Of a stretch of 64,000 nucleotides of DNA, positions 51,200 through 60,205 are shown piece after piece; position 1 is the first letter of the stretch, and every line of letters begins with the position of its first letter. The DNA comes from Bifidobacterium [indicum] DSM 20214 = LMG 11587. GTDB taxonomy: Bacteria > Actinomycetota > Actinomycetes > Actinomycetales > Bifidobacteriaceae. A program made the position numbers and the translations under genes. The notes beneath the pieces were generated by a model. That model was not told the origin of the DNA and searched no databases. It saw only the letters and a program-made list of their open reading frames with translations. The stretch covers positions 1,240,001 to 1,304,000 of the forward strand of contig NZ_CP006018.1 in assembly GCF_000706765.1 (NCBI RefSeq), read 5' to 3'.

Positions 51200-52284
51200 T
51201 CCTGGGAGGCCATTCTCTGGGCCTCATCGGCCTGGATATCCGAATCGATGACGGCCTGGAGATCCCCGTCCAGCACCTGCTCCAGGTTATAGGCCTTGTA
51301 CCCGGTACGGTGATCGACAATCCTGCTCTCTGGGAAGTTGTAGGTCCGAATCCGCTCGGACCGGTCCAGGGAGCGCACCTGGGAGTGGCGCATGTCGGCC
51401 GCCTGGGCGGCCTCCTCCTCATGCTTCATGGCCAGCAGCCGGGACTTGAGCACCCGCAGGGCCGCCTGACGGTTCTGTATCTGCGACTTCTCGTCCTGCA
51501 TGGAGACCACGATTCCGGTGGGAATATGGGTCATGCGGACGGCAGAATATGTCGTGTTGACGGACTGACCGCCCGGCCCCGAACTCATGAAGATATCAAT
51601 CTTCAGGTCCTTGGGGTCGATCTGAATCTCGTCATCGTCCTCGTCGGCCTCGGGAAAGACAATCACACCTGCCGCCGAGGTCTGGATCCGCCCCTGGGAC
51701 TCGGTAACGGGGATACGCTGGACGCGGTGGACGCCGCCCTCGTACTTCATGGAGGCCCACACCCCATCGGCAGGGGCCACCTGTCCCCTGGCACGGATAG
51801 CCATTTCGGCGTCCTTGACCCCACCCAGTTCGGTGCGGTTCTCATTCATGATTTCAGTGGACCATCCGCGCTTTTCGGCATAGCGGATGTACATACGCAT
51901 CAGATCACCAGCGAAGAGGGCCGCCTCCTCGCCACCGGTTCCGGCCTTGATCTCCATGATGGCATCCCGGGAGTCATCGGGATCGCGCGGAATCAGGGCA
52001 GTCCGCAAGCGTTCCCGGGCGGCGGGAATCCGGTCGGCCAGGTCCTTGGCCTCCTGGGCGAAGTCAGGATCTTCACCAGCCATGGCCTGGGCGGCTTCAT
52101 GGTCTTCGAGAAGACCCTTATATCTGCGATATGCCTCGACGATAGGTGCAAGCTCGGAATGGCGACGCCCCAGCTTACGAATCTGGGCCGGATCCGAAGC
52201 CGCCTCGGGCTGGCTCATCTGATGCTCCAGGCGTTGGTACTCCTCCAGGGCGACCTTGGCCGCCGGGAACTCTTCATCACTCAT
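51196..52284 (-). CDS. prfA: Peptide chain release factor 1
   Basis: A 362-residue factor reading UAA and UAG. The codon-recognition motif is PVT (192-194; PAT or PVT in the family) and the catalytic GGQ is at 238-240. An acidic loop (ADEDDDE) lies between them. The ATG at 52284 has an AGG-containing site six bases upstream. The terminator of rpmE lies just before the start, so prfA should have its own promoter close to the coding region or depend on read-through. Confidence 0.95.
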   Translation of the reverse strand: MSDEEFPAAKVALEEYQRLEHQMSQPEAASDPAQIRKLGRRHSELAPIVEAYRRYKGLLEDHEAAQAMAGEDPDFAQEAKDLADRIPAARERLRTALIPRDPDDSRDAIMEIKAGTGGEEAALFAGDLMRMYIRYAEKRGWSTEIMNENRTELGGVKDAEMAIRARGQVAPADGVWASMKYEGGVHRVQRIPVTESQGRIQTSAAGVIVFPEADEDDDEIQIDPKDLKIDIFMSSGPGGQSVNTTYSAVRMTHIPTGIVVSMQDEKSQIQNRQAALRVLKSRLLAMKHEEEAAQAADMRHSQVRSLDRSERIRTYNFPESRIVDHRTGYKAYNLEQVLDGDLQAVIDSDIQADEAQRMASQE

Positions 52285-52315
52285 CGAATCCTGCCCTCTC
52301 TGGCCGATTTGCATA

Positions 52316-52371
52316 GAAAAACGCCAGTTCCAAACCGGGCATAGCAGACGACCCGGGTCGGGACTGGCGTT
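52316..52371 (-). terminator. Terminator of rpmE
   Basis: AACGCCAGTTCC (52320-52331) pairs with GGGACTGGCGTT (52360-52371), with one G-U/mismatch position, around an inner GC-rich loop. On the minus strand TTTTT follows. It is directly downstream of the rpmE stop. Confidence 0.85.
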
Positions 52372-52377
52372 GAAATG

Positions 52378-52590
52378 CTACTTGTTCTTCTTGCCGTAAC
52401 GGGCTTCGAACCTTGCCACACGCCCACCGGTGTCCAGAATCTTCTGCTTGCCGGTGTAGAAGGGGTGGCAGTGCGAGCAGACATCAACCGTCATATGATC
52501 GCCAGAGGCGGTCGAACGGGTAATGAAGGTGTTGCCGCACGAGCACGTGACCTCTACGGGATGGTAATCGGGATGAATTCCCTGCTTCAT
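52378..52590 (-). CDS. rpmE: 50S ribosomal protein bL31
   Basis: A 70-residue ribosomal protein of the zinc-binding (C+) type: cysteines in TCSCG and CSHCH. The N-terminus [20 protein letters not shown] and the central [16 protein letters not shown] are typical. Zinc-free paralogues replace this form under zinc starvation in many actinobacteria; no such copy is seen here. Its own terminator separates it from prfA. Confidence 0.97.
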   Translation of the reverse strand: MKQGIHPDYHPVEVTCSCGNTFITRSTASGDHMTVDVCSHCHPFYTGKQKILDTGGRVARFEARYGKKNK

Positions 52591-52798
52591 ATTGGACTCC
52601 TAGGAGACAAAGGGCACCGGGTCGCCGACCCCTATGGTCAACGTGAACCGGAACCGGAGACAATTGTAGCGCACCTTCAGGAGAACCGAACCTATTGCGC
52701 CACACGCCGAACGGTTTCCCCGAGATTCCAGTACTCCGTACCTATAATCAAACAACCAGACCACCTGATTGGCGGTTCATCCAATGAAGGAGGAGAGC

Positions 52799-53573
<775 letters not shown>

Positions 53574-53576
53574 CTA

Positions 53577-53599
53577 CAGGGCTGTGCAGCCCCCTGTCA
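53577..53599. terminator. Hairpin between convergent reductase and MalY-type genes
   Basis: ACAGGGCTG and CAGCCC(C)CTGT pair around a 2-base loop with one bulge. It lies in the 27-base gap between two convergent stops. There is no T run in either direction. Confidence 0.4.
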
Positions 53600-53600
53600 C

Positions 53601-54812
53601 TCAAGCGTTGAAAACGTACCTGTCCAGACGCTCCATGGCCTCCTCGACCCGACTCAGCGGCAGGGCGAGGTTCATGCGTACGGCACAGGGGGCCTTGAAC
53701 TGCCGTCCGTCCTGGATCGCCACGCCGACATCCCAGGCTCGCTTCTCCAGCTGGTCCAGGCTGATGCCGTGGGACTCGCACCACTGCGAACAGTCCGCGA
53801 AGAGCATGTAGGTTCCCTGGGGCTTGGAAACATCCACCCCCTCGAAACGCCTGCAGATGTAGTCACACGCATAGTCCACATTTCCGGTCAGGACCTGACG
53901 CAATTCATCGACCCACTCCTGCCCCTCTGGCTTATAGGCTCCAATCAGGGCATGCATGGACAGGACGTTCATATCGTTGTAGTGGGCCTTGGAGCCCTTG
54001 GAGACCACCCTGTCGCGAAGGTACTTGTTGTAGATGATGTGGTAGGAGCCCACCAGACCGGCCAGGTTGAAGGTCTTGCTGGGTGCATAGAAGGCGGCCG
54101 TCCTGTTCCTGGCATCCTCGCTCACCGACTGGGTGGGGGTGTGCTTGTTGCCAGCCAGTATGAGATCGGACCAGATCTCATCGGAGATGACCACGCAGTC
54201 GTTCTCCTTGTATATCTCCATGGCCTTCTCGATCTCCCACTTCTCCCAGACGCGCCCGCAAGGGTTATGGGGGTTGCAGAAGACAGCCACATGGATGTTG
54301 TTCTCTTTGAGCTTGCGGTCCATGTCCTCGAAGTCCATCCGCCAGACACCCTGCTCATCCTTCTTCAGGGGGCTGTGGACGATATGGTATCCGTTGTTCT
54401 CGATGCAGTTGGTGAATCCCACATAGGTCGGACTATGCAGGAGGACCTTGTCTCCAGGCGCTGCGAATGCCGTCAGGGTGGATACGACACCACCCAGAAC
54501 CCCGTTCTCATAACCGATGTCTTCAGCGGTCAGACCTTCCACACCGTTACGGGCACGCTGCCAATCGATGATGGCATCGTAATACTCATCAGTCGGATCG
54601 AAGTACCCGAACGCCGGATGCTTGGCACGTTCGATTATTGCCTCCTGGACCGTGGGTACGGTCGGGAAGTTCATATCGGCCACCCACATGGGAATCACAT
54701 CGAACCCGGCCTTTGGGGGATCAGGGGCGAAACCGGGCTCCGTACCCAGCCCGTCCACCGCTATGGAATCCCTGCCATGCCTGTCCATAATCGTTGTGAA
54801 ATCGTACTTCAT
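53601..54812 (-). CDS. MalY/PatB-type PLP-dependent cystathionine beta-lyase
   Basis: A 403-residue fold-type I PLP enzyme. The N-terminus VIPMWVADMNFPT is the MalY/PatB signature, CNPHNPCGRVW and VVISDEIWSDL bind PLP, and the PLP lysine is in YAPSKTFNLAGL (K246). MalY/PatB enzymes cleave C-S bonds of cystathionine or cysteine conjugates, some with aminotransferase side activity; a role in methionine or volatile sulphur metabolism is likely. There is a 900-base non-coding region upstream. Confidence 0.9.
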   Translation of the reverse strand: MKYDFTTIMDRHGRDSIAVDGLGTEPGFAPDPPKAGFDVIPMWVADMNFPTVPTVQEAIIERAKHPAFGYFDPTDEYYDAIIDWQRARNGVEGLTAEDIGYENGVLGGVVSTLTAFAAPGDKVLLHSPTYVGFTNCIENNGYHIVHSPLKKDEQGVWRMDFEDMDRKLKENNIHVAVFCNPHNPCGRVWEKWEIEKAMEIYKENDCVVISDEIWSDLILAGNKHTPTQSVSEDARNRTAAFYAPSKTFNLAGLVGSYHIIYNKYLRDRVVSKGSKAHYNDMNVLSMHALIGAYKPEGQEWVDELRQVLTGNVDYACDYICRRFEGVDVSKPQGTYMLFADCSQWCESHGISLDQLEKRAWDVGVAIQDGRQFKAPCAVRMNLALPLSRVEEAMERLDRYVFNA

Positions 54813-55044
54813 CGTTTTCCTTTCCCTCGGATGACAGGCCGGTATCCACCAGTTGCAATCAGAGGACGGTAGCCGTCGCCGGAACGGTGTCCATCCTGAA
54901 TTCTACCGGGAGCCTTCTTCACGAACACACTCATGACCAAAGCCCGGCCTGACGATTCCGCCCTGGACAGGGCCCTACCCAGCCGCTTCCTCCAGTATGC
55001 CGGAGTGTACGACCATTTGAATCTGGAATACGCCTCGACCCCTT

Positions 55045-55072
55045 TGACACCGATACGGGCGGGTGTATGCTG
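55045..55072 (+). promoter_or_regulatory. Sigma70-type promoter for a candidate non-coding RNA
   Basis: TTGACA (55045-55050) and TATGCT (55067-55072) are separated by 16 bases. Transcription would start near 55079, with no annotated gene before a terminator at 55453-55485. The preceding stretch 54813-55044 shows no gene. Confidence 0.5.
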
Positions 55073-55078
55073 TAACCC

Positions 55079-55485
55079 AGAGAATATCTCTATACGGGGG
55101 AAAACGTATACACGATAGTTTCGCTTGAGAATCTGCCTTATGCAGAGTCTCAGTATGGAGAGCGCATGTATCAGTTTTTCCCATCTGTGCGGCTATATAC
55201 CGCAATCACTATCAGACTGTGCCAGGGATCAGGCATATCTCTGCCCATATGCCCAGTCGATATACAGCTTTTTGGTCACTAGACCAATTCCGAACCATGC
55301 TCATCACCCCGTTCACCTGGCAGCCGCAGGCCGGGAAGTGAAGAGGTTGGTTCGATACAAGGAAACGCGCCTAGCTCCATTTCCCCCGGCTGCCATGTTC
55401 GCCGATCCCTATGGAATCGGCACACAGCATGGTGCTAGAGCTAGGCTGCGATAGGACGGACCGCGAACCACTCACGGTCCGTCCT
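55079..55485 (+). ncRNA. Candidate structured non-coding RNA, about 400 bases
   Basis: No protein gene is convincing in this stretch. The predicted transcript has hairpins TATACG/CGTATA (55091-55110) and GAGAATCTGC/GCAGAGTCTC (55127-55151). It also has a large nested structure in which GCCTAGCTC (55369-55377) pairs with GAGCTAGGC (55438-55446), CCATG with CATGG inside it, and GCCGAT with ATCGGC (55401-55421) at the top. A terminator ends it. A 38-codon frame (55166-55282) with GGAG before its ATG could be a small leader peptide but resembles nothing known to me. It lacks hallmarks of tmRNA, RNase P RNA or SRP RNA. The identity is unknown. Confidence 0.4.
55453..55485 (+). terminator. Terminator-like hairpin of the candidate ncRNA
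   Basis: AGGACGGACCG (55453-55463) and CGGTCCGTCCT (55475-55485) pair over 11 bases; TTC follows on the plus strand. A third copy of GCCTAGC sits at 55494-55500, able to compete with the upstream stem. Confidence 0.55.
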
Positions 55486-55666
55486 TTCAATAAGCCTAGC
55501 AACAACCAGCGGTTCCAGGGCAAAGTCCCCACATGAACATCTCGCCACGGCTCCATAAGGCAATCGGTAGGGCTTTTCCTATACCTGGGAGTGCCCGGAT
55601 TTTCCGATGCACTTTAGTATACAAATGGTATACATTTTGCCCTCAAACCCCTCGCCTGCGAGTATG

Positions 55667-55705
55667 AAGAAACCCCCGCAGGCTTTGTGCCTGTAGGGGT
55701 TTCTT
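55667..55705 (-). terminator. Terminator abutting the 3' end of the tRNA gene
   Basis: AAGAAACCCC (55667-55676) pairs with GGGGTTTCTT (55696-55705), with CAGGC/GCCTG inside. On the minus strand GGGGGTTTCTT ends the stem. It starts at the base following the tRNA CCA. The stretch 55486-55666 holds no gene; paired GTATAC motifs lie at 55617-55633. Confidence 0.8.
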
Positions 55706-55782
55706 TGGTGGGGCCTCAGGGGCTTGAACCCTGGACCGAACGATTATGAGTCGTTTGCTCTAACCGACTGAGCTAAGGCCCC
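55706..55782 (-). tRNA. tRNA with CAT anticodon (elongator Met or lysidine-modified Ile2)
   Basis: A complete cloverleaf on the minus strand: acceptor GGGGCCT/AGGCCCC, D-arm TAGCTCAGTCGGTTAGAGCA, anticodon stem-loop CGACTCATAATCG with anticodon CAT, T-arm GGTTCAAGCC, and an encoded CCA. Body features (CTTAGCTCAG, CGACTCATAATCG, GGTC variable loop) resemble tRNA-Ile2, in which TilS converts C34 to lysidine, more than a typical elongator tRNA-Met; automatic tools would call it Met. It is not the initiator. Confidence 0.9.
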
Positions 55783-55852
55783 GCGCCGATCACATCGGCC
55801 AGAGTCATGGTATCAAAACGACTCGTCATCAGCCAGGTACGGTTCGTCGAAC

Positions 55853-57481
55853 CTACTTAGTGACCTGGTTGTAGACCGGCAGACCCATGTAGCCGAAGGG
55901 AACCTGACGAACCTGCTTGCCGGCCACTGCGGAGACCTTCCTGTACCAGAGCGGCAGCACCGGAAGATCCCTGAGGAGGACGGCCTCGGCCTGGCGGTAA
56001 TCCTGCATGGCTTCGTCCTGGTCGGTCTTGGAGGCGGCTTGGGCAAGAAGGGTGTCATACTCCGCACTCTTGTAGTCCCCGTTGTTCAACCCCTTGCCGT
56101 TCGCCTGACTGGAGGCATATCCCTGAACAAGGTAACCCTCGGGATGGGGATAGTCCGAGGTGATGCCGGAATTGAAAATACTGTCGACCTGGCGATTATG
56201 AACCGCCGTATTGAACTCCTTGCCAGTCGGGAAGATGTTCGACTCCGTCTTGATGCCCAGAACCTGGGCGTACTCGTGCAGAACCGCATCGACCCAGTCC
56301 TTGTCGGTCCCGTCGGCACTGTAGGCAATGCGGAGCGTACCTTCCCATGGAGAGATGGCGTCAGCCTCCTCCCAGAGACTACGGGCCTGGTCCGGATCGT
56401 GGTCCAACACCTCCCTACCTCTGATGTCGGAGGCGTTCCCTCTGATGGTGGGGGCAAGGAAATCGGTGGCTGGAGTGACCGAACCGGCGAAGACCTTGTC
56501 GGCTATTTCCGCACGATCAAGGGCATACGACAGGGCCGCCCGGCGCAGGGCGCCTTCCTGCCCTTGGAAATGCTGCAGGCCTTGCGGGATGGTCAGGGAC
56601 CGGAAGGCCGGCCCCGGCTTGACCAAGGGATGCAGGCCCGAATCAGTATGGAACGTTTTCAGGCGGGAAACAGGAACCGTATCGAGCACATCCAGATGTC
56701 CGGCCTGAACATCGGCATAAGCGGCATCAAGACTCTGGTAGTCCCTGAACTCCAGACTTCCGTTCCGGGCCTTGCGTGGCCCCTTGTATGCGGGATCCCT
56801 CTCCAACCTAATCCCCTGATTGGGCACCCATGACTTGAAGCGGTAGGGCCCGTTCCCGATTGGGTTCTTACCGAAGGCCTTGATGTCCTTGTAGGCGGAC
56901 GATGGCAGGGGAAGGAAGGCCACATCTCCCACCTTGTAGGGGAAGGAGGAATCCGGCTTCTCCATGGTCACCTCCAGGGTCAGGTCGTCAACCACCCGAA
57001 GACCGGATAGGGGCGCTTTGGGGTCGCCCTGCTCATCCTGCACCTGCTCATATCCGGCGATGGTCGAAAAGGCCGAAGCCCCCAGCTGCCCATTGGCCAC
57101 ATTCGCCGCAAAGGACCAGGAATCGGCATAGGTCTTGGCGGTGATCTTCTCCCCATCACTGAACGTGAGTCCTGGCTTGAGGGCAATCGTGTACCGGCTG
57201 GCATCCTCATTGGGGGTGATTGATTTGGCCTCGACCAGCGTCATCCCACCCTTGGCATCGAAGGTGACCAACCCGTCGAAAAGCTGGGTCACCACTTTCC
57301 AACCTGCGGTGTCATTGGTGCTTGAAGGAATCAGGGGAGCCGTGGGTTCGACATTGTTGACACTGACGGCGGCCTGGGGGTCAATCCGGTGTTCTTCGGA
57401 AGTCCGGGAGGGGCCGCAGGCACCCGCTGCCAGGATGAGCGGCAGTACCGCTGCCGCAAAGTAGGAGCGAAGGTTGGTCAT
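55853..57481 (-). CDS. Orphan peptide-type ABC transporter substrate-binding lipoprotein
   Basis: A 542-residue family 5 solute-binding protein. The signal peptide ends ILAAGAC with the lipidated Cys near residue 22, followed by a short polar linker. The fold is seen from GWKVVTQLFDGLVTFDAKGG; NPIGNGPYRFKSW and RRAALSYALDRAEIADKVFAG are family motifs. The ATG at 57481 has GGAAGGG eight bases upstream. No permease or ATPase gene lies nearby, so it may serve the five-gene importer at 13-18.5 kb or one outside the window. Confidence 0.9.
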   Translation of the reverse strand: MTNLRSYFAAAVLPLILAAGACGPSRTSEEHRIDPQAAVSVNNVEPTAPLIPSSTNDTAGWKVVTQLFDGLVTFDAKGGMTLVEAKSITPNEDASRYTIALKPGLTFSDGEKITAKTYADSWSFAANVANGQLGASAFSTIAGYEQVQDEQGDPKAPLSGLRVVDDLTLEVTMEKPDSSFPYKVGDVAFLPLPSSAYKDIKAFGKNPIGNGPYRFKSWVPNQGIRLERDPAYKGPRKARNGSLEFRDYQSLDAAYADVQAGHLDVLDTVPVSRLKTFHTDSGLHPLVKPGPAFRSLTIPQGLQHFQGQEGALRRAALSYALDRAEIADKVFAGSVTPATDFLAPTIRGNASDIRGREVLDHDPDQARSLWEEADAISPWEGTLRIAYSADGTDKDWVDAVLHEYAQVLGIKTESNIFPTGKEFNTAVHNRQVDSIFNSGITSDYPHPEGYLVQGYASSQANGKGLNNGDYKSAEYDTLLAQAASKTDQDEAMQDYRQAEAVLLRDLPVLPLWYRKVSAVAGKQVRQVPFGYMGLPVYNQVTK

Positions 57482-57561
57482 GGTTGGACCCTTCCTGCCC
57501 GGTACGGGCCTTGTCAAAACTTCACAAACATATGGTCAATATTGAGGCAGAGGAGTCGGTT

Positions 57562-58188
57562 TCAGACCCGCCTGACATCCTGCCCGGATGCAAGCCGATC
57601 CAGCGCTCCGGTCCTGCCGATGGCCCGGAAGAGGAACCAGCTGGTCAGACCAGCCAGGACCACCCCACTGATCAGTTCACAGATGGTGCCGATGATCCCC
57701 CTTGGGCTGAGCGGGGAGACTCCCTGGTAGTAGAAAGCCAGGAGGAAGGCGTTGTACGCCAGGGCTATCAGGAGACCTCCCAGAATGGTCGTTCCCAGGG
57801 TCCACCGGCGGTAGCGGAATATCCCGAAGGCCAGCTCCGCGCAGAGGGCCTCGACGATGGCCTGCACGAAAATCATCGGCCCGTTATATGCGTTGCCTGG
57901 CAGAATTTCGACCAGGACGCTGATGATTCCAACATAGACGGCTGCGCCGGGCTTGCGCAATATCAGCAGGGACAAGGTACAGGGGAAGTAGAAGACCCCA
58001 TGCAGGAGGGCCGCCATCCCGGGAAGAATGGCCGTCATCAACGGGAATATCCATGAGGAGAGCAGACTGGCAGCCCAGTAAATCAACCCTGACACCGCCC
58101 CCAGGCCAGCGCCGACCGCAATATCAAGAGGCCTCCAGCGCAACCGATGAGTTGCGGAAATCCAACCATGTTGCCGTTTCTCTGTCAT
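57562..58188 (-). CDS. ECF transporter S component, YkoE-like
   Basis: A 208-residue membrane protein with about six helices, starting after a short basic N-terminus (RLRWRPLDIAVGAGLGAVSG). This motif and the helix pattern match YkoE-type substrate-specificity units of ECF importers, associated with hydroxymethylpyrimidine or thiamine uptake. No ATPase or T component is adjacent, so it would use shared ECF energising subunits. The ATG follows GGGAG by about six bases. The 300-base upstream region (58189-58488) was searched for TPP and cobalamin riboswitch motifs; none was convincing. Confidence 0.75.
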   Translation of the reverse strand: MTEKRQHGWISATHRLRWRPLDIAVGAGLGAVSGLIYWAASLLSSWIFPLMTAILPGMAALLHGVFYFPCTLSLLILRKPGAAVYVGIISVLVEILPGNAYNGPMIFVQAIVEALCAELAFGIFRYRRWTLGTTILGGLLIALAYNAFLLAFYYQGVSPLSPRGIIGTICELISGVVLAGLTSWFLFRAIGRTGALDRLASGQDVRRV

Positions 58189-58488
58189 TGATACTCCCTT
58201 GCGACCGCATACAACTCACGGCCCATTCCTCATGCGCACAGCCGAAGGCCCGGTCCCATCCGTATCGGCAAAGACCCGGTCGGCGCTCCTTGACCTGCGC
58301 ATGTCGGGCGGGAACACCTCCTCAAGGCTACCCTCTGCCGCTCAGCAAATCCCGCATGCGGGTATAGGGAAAATTGATAGGCCCCTCATGGGATGAGACC
58401 CAGATGGCCTGCTGCGTAAGTCGGAAGTCTCCATTACGATTAATGGAGTTTGAACCGTCGTTTTCCAACCCTTTGCGAGGTAGTTTCC

Positions 58489-60165
58489 TTGGCCGAATTT
58501 ATCTATCAGATGATCAAGGCGCGCAAGTCCTTCGGCGACCGCGTTATTCTCGATGACGTCACGCTGAGCTTCCTCCCGGGAGCCAAGATTGGCGTGGTGG
58601 GCCCCAACGGTATGGGCAAGTCCACCCTGCTCAAGATCATGGCCGGCCTGGAGACCGTCAGCAACGGCGAGGCCCAGCTCACCCCGGGCTATTCGGTGGG
58701 CATCCTTCAGCAGGAGCCGCCCCTGGACGAGGACAAGACCGTCGGAGAGAACATCCGCATGGCATACGGCGACATCATGGAGAAGGTCCATCGCTTCAAC
58801 CAGATAGGTGAGGAGATGGCCAACCCCGATGCCGACTACGATGCGCTGATGACCGAGATGGGCAAGCTCCAGGAGGAGATCGACGCGGCAGACGGATGGG
58901 ACCTGGATTCCCAGTTGGATCAGGCCATGGATGCCCTGCAGTGCCCCGACCCGGACACCCCGGTTTCGGTCATCTCCGGTGGCGAGCGCCGCCGCGTGGC
59001 CCTCTGCCGGCTCCTGCTTGAGGCCCCCGACCTCCTGCTTCTGGACGAGCCCACCAACCACCTTGACGCCGAGTCCATACTCTGGCTGGAGCAGTATCTC
59101 CACACCTACAAGGGAGCCGTCCTGGCCGTGACCCACGACCGGTACTTCCTTGACAACGTGGCCGAGTGGATCTGCGAGGTGGACCGTGGACATCTCTACC
59201 CGTATCAGGGCAACTACACCACCTATCTCGACACCAAGGCCAAGCGTCTTGAGGTCCAGGGGCAGAAGGATGCCCGCCTGGCCAAGCGGCTGAACTCCGA
59301 ATTGGAATGGGTCCGCTCCTCCCCCAAAGCCCGGCAGGCCAAGAACAAGGCCCGCCTGGAGCGCTATGAGCAGATGGAGATCGAGGCCAGGAACAACAAG
59401 AAACTGGACTTCTCCGAGATTCAGATTCCACCGGGGCCCCGCCTGGGATCCAAGGTCCTGGAGGCCGAGCATATCCATAAGGCCTTCGGCGACCGGGTCC
59501 TCATTGACGATCTGAGCTTCACCCTGCCCAGGAACGGCATCGTTGGCGTCATCGGCCCCAACGGCGTCGGCAAGTCGACCCTTTTCAAGACCATCGTAGG
59601 CCTGGAGCCCCTGACCTCGGGTTCCCTGGAGGTCGGCGATACGGTCAAGATCTCGTATGTGGATCAGAACCGCGAAGGCATCGACCCCAAGAAGAACCTC
59701 TGGGAGGTGGTCTCCGACGGTCTGGACTTCATCGAAGTGGCCGGCGTCGAAGTTCCCACCCGCGCCTACGTGGCCTCCTTCGGGTTCAAGGGATCGGACC
59801 AGCAGAAGCCGGCCGGGGTCCTTTCCGGTGGTGAGCGCAACAGACTGAACCTGGCTCTGACCCTGAAGCAGGGGGGCAACCTCCTCCTCCTGGACGAGCC
59901 CACCAACGACCTGGACGTGGAGACCCTGGAAAGCCTTGAGAACGCCTTGCTGGCATTCCCCGGCTGCGCAGTGGTCATATCCCACGACCGCTGGTTCCTG
60001 GACAGGGTCGCCACCCACATCCTTGCCTGGGAGGGCACGGATGAGAACCCGGCAAACTGGTACTGGTTCGAGGGCAACTTCCAGGCTTATCAGGAGAACA
60101 AGATCCAGCGTTTGGGCGAGGAAGCATCACGACCTCACAGGATTCACCGCAAGCTGACCCGTTGA
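58489..60165 (+). CDS. ettA: ABC-F protein EttA (energy-dependent translational throttle)
   Basis: A 558-residue cytosolic ABC-F protein with two ATPase domains and no membrane part. It binds the ribosomal E site and gates the first elongation step according to the ADP/ATP ratio. Walker A motifs are GPNGMGKST and GPNGVGKST; both signatures are SGGER; Walker B sites end DEPTNHLD and DEPTNDLD. The short arm-type insertion in domain 1 and the basic linker (SSPKARQAKNKARLERYEQM) fit EttA. The start is the TTG at 58489 (MAEFIYQMIKARKSFGD is the family N-terminus), about nine bases after GAGG; upstream codons are not conserved. Confidence 0.94.
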   Translation: MAEFIYQMIKARKSFGDRVILDDVTLSFLPGAKIGVVGPNGMGKSTLLKIMAGLETVSNGEAQLTPGYSVGILQQEPPLDEDKTVGENIRMAYGDIMEKVHRFNQIGEEMANPDADYDALMTEMGKLQEEIDAADGWDLDSQLDQAMDALQCPDPDTPVSVISGGERRRVALCRLLLEAPDLLLLDEPTNHLDAESILWLEQYLHTYKGAVLAVTHDRYFLDNVAEWICEVDRGHLYPYQGNYTTYLDTKAKRLEVQGQKDARLAKRLNSELEWVRSSPKARQAKNKARLERYEQMEIEARNNKKLDFSEIQIPPGPRLGSKVLEAEHIHKAFGDRVLIDDLSFTLPRNGIVGVIGPNGVGKSTLFKTIVGLEPLTSGSLEVGDTVKISYVDQNREGIDPKKNLWEVVSDGLDFIEVAGVEVPTRAYVASFGFKGSDQQKPAGVLSGGERNRLNLALTLKQGGNLLLLDEPTNDLDVETLESLENALLAFPGCAVVISHDRWFLDRVATHILAWEGTDENPANWYWFEGNFQAYQENKIQRLGEEASRPHRIHRKLTR

Positions 60166-60205
60166 ACCGGCTCCGGCGCACAATCATCAAGGGATGGGGG
60201 AGAAT

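Noticed and set aside
50908-52344. 478-codon open frame on the plus strand opposite prfA and prmC
   Set aside because: Antisense shadow spanning two well-defined genes.
55079-55485. tmRNA, RNase P RNA or SRP RNA
   Set aside because: No tRNA-like T-arm with CCA end, no GAGGAAAGTCC core and no GGTCAGG...GGAAGG...AGCAGCC motif.
55440-55490. T-box riboswitch
   Set aside because: GGACGGACCGCG resembles the T-box core, but no aminoacyl-tRNA synthetase or amino-acid gene follows on that strand and the conserved stem I motifs are missing.
58189-58400. TPP or cobalamin riboswitch upstream of the YkoE-like gene
   Set aside because: The CTGAG and CCCG fragments are not in the spacing of the thi box or B12 box; no convincing match.
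58342-60018. 558-codon open frame on the minus strand opposite ettA
   Set aside because: Mirror frame of a well-conserved gene in GC-rich DNA; low-complexity Gly/Val/Leu/Gln composition and no family resemblance.
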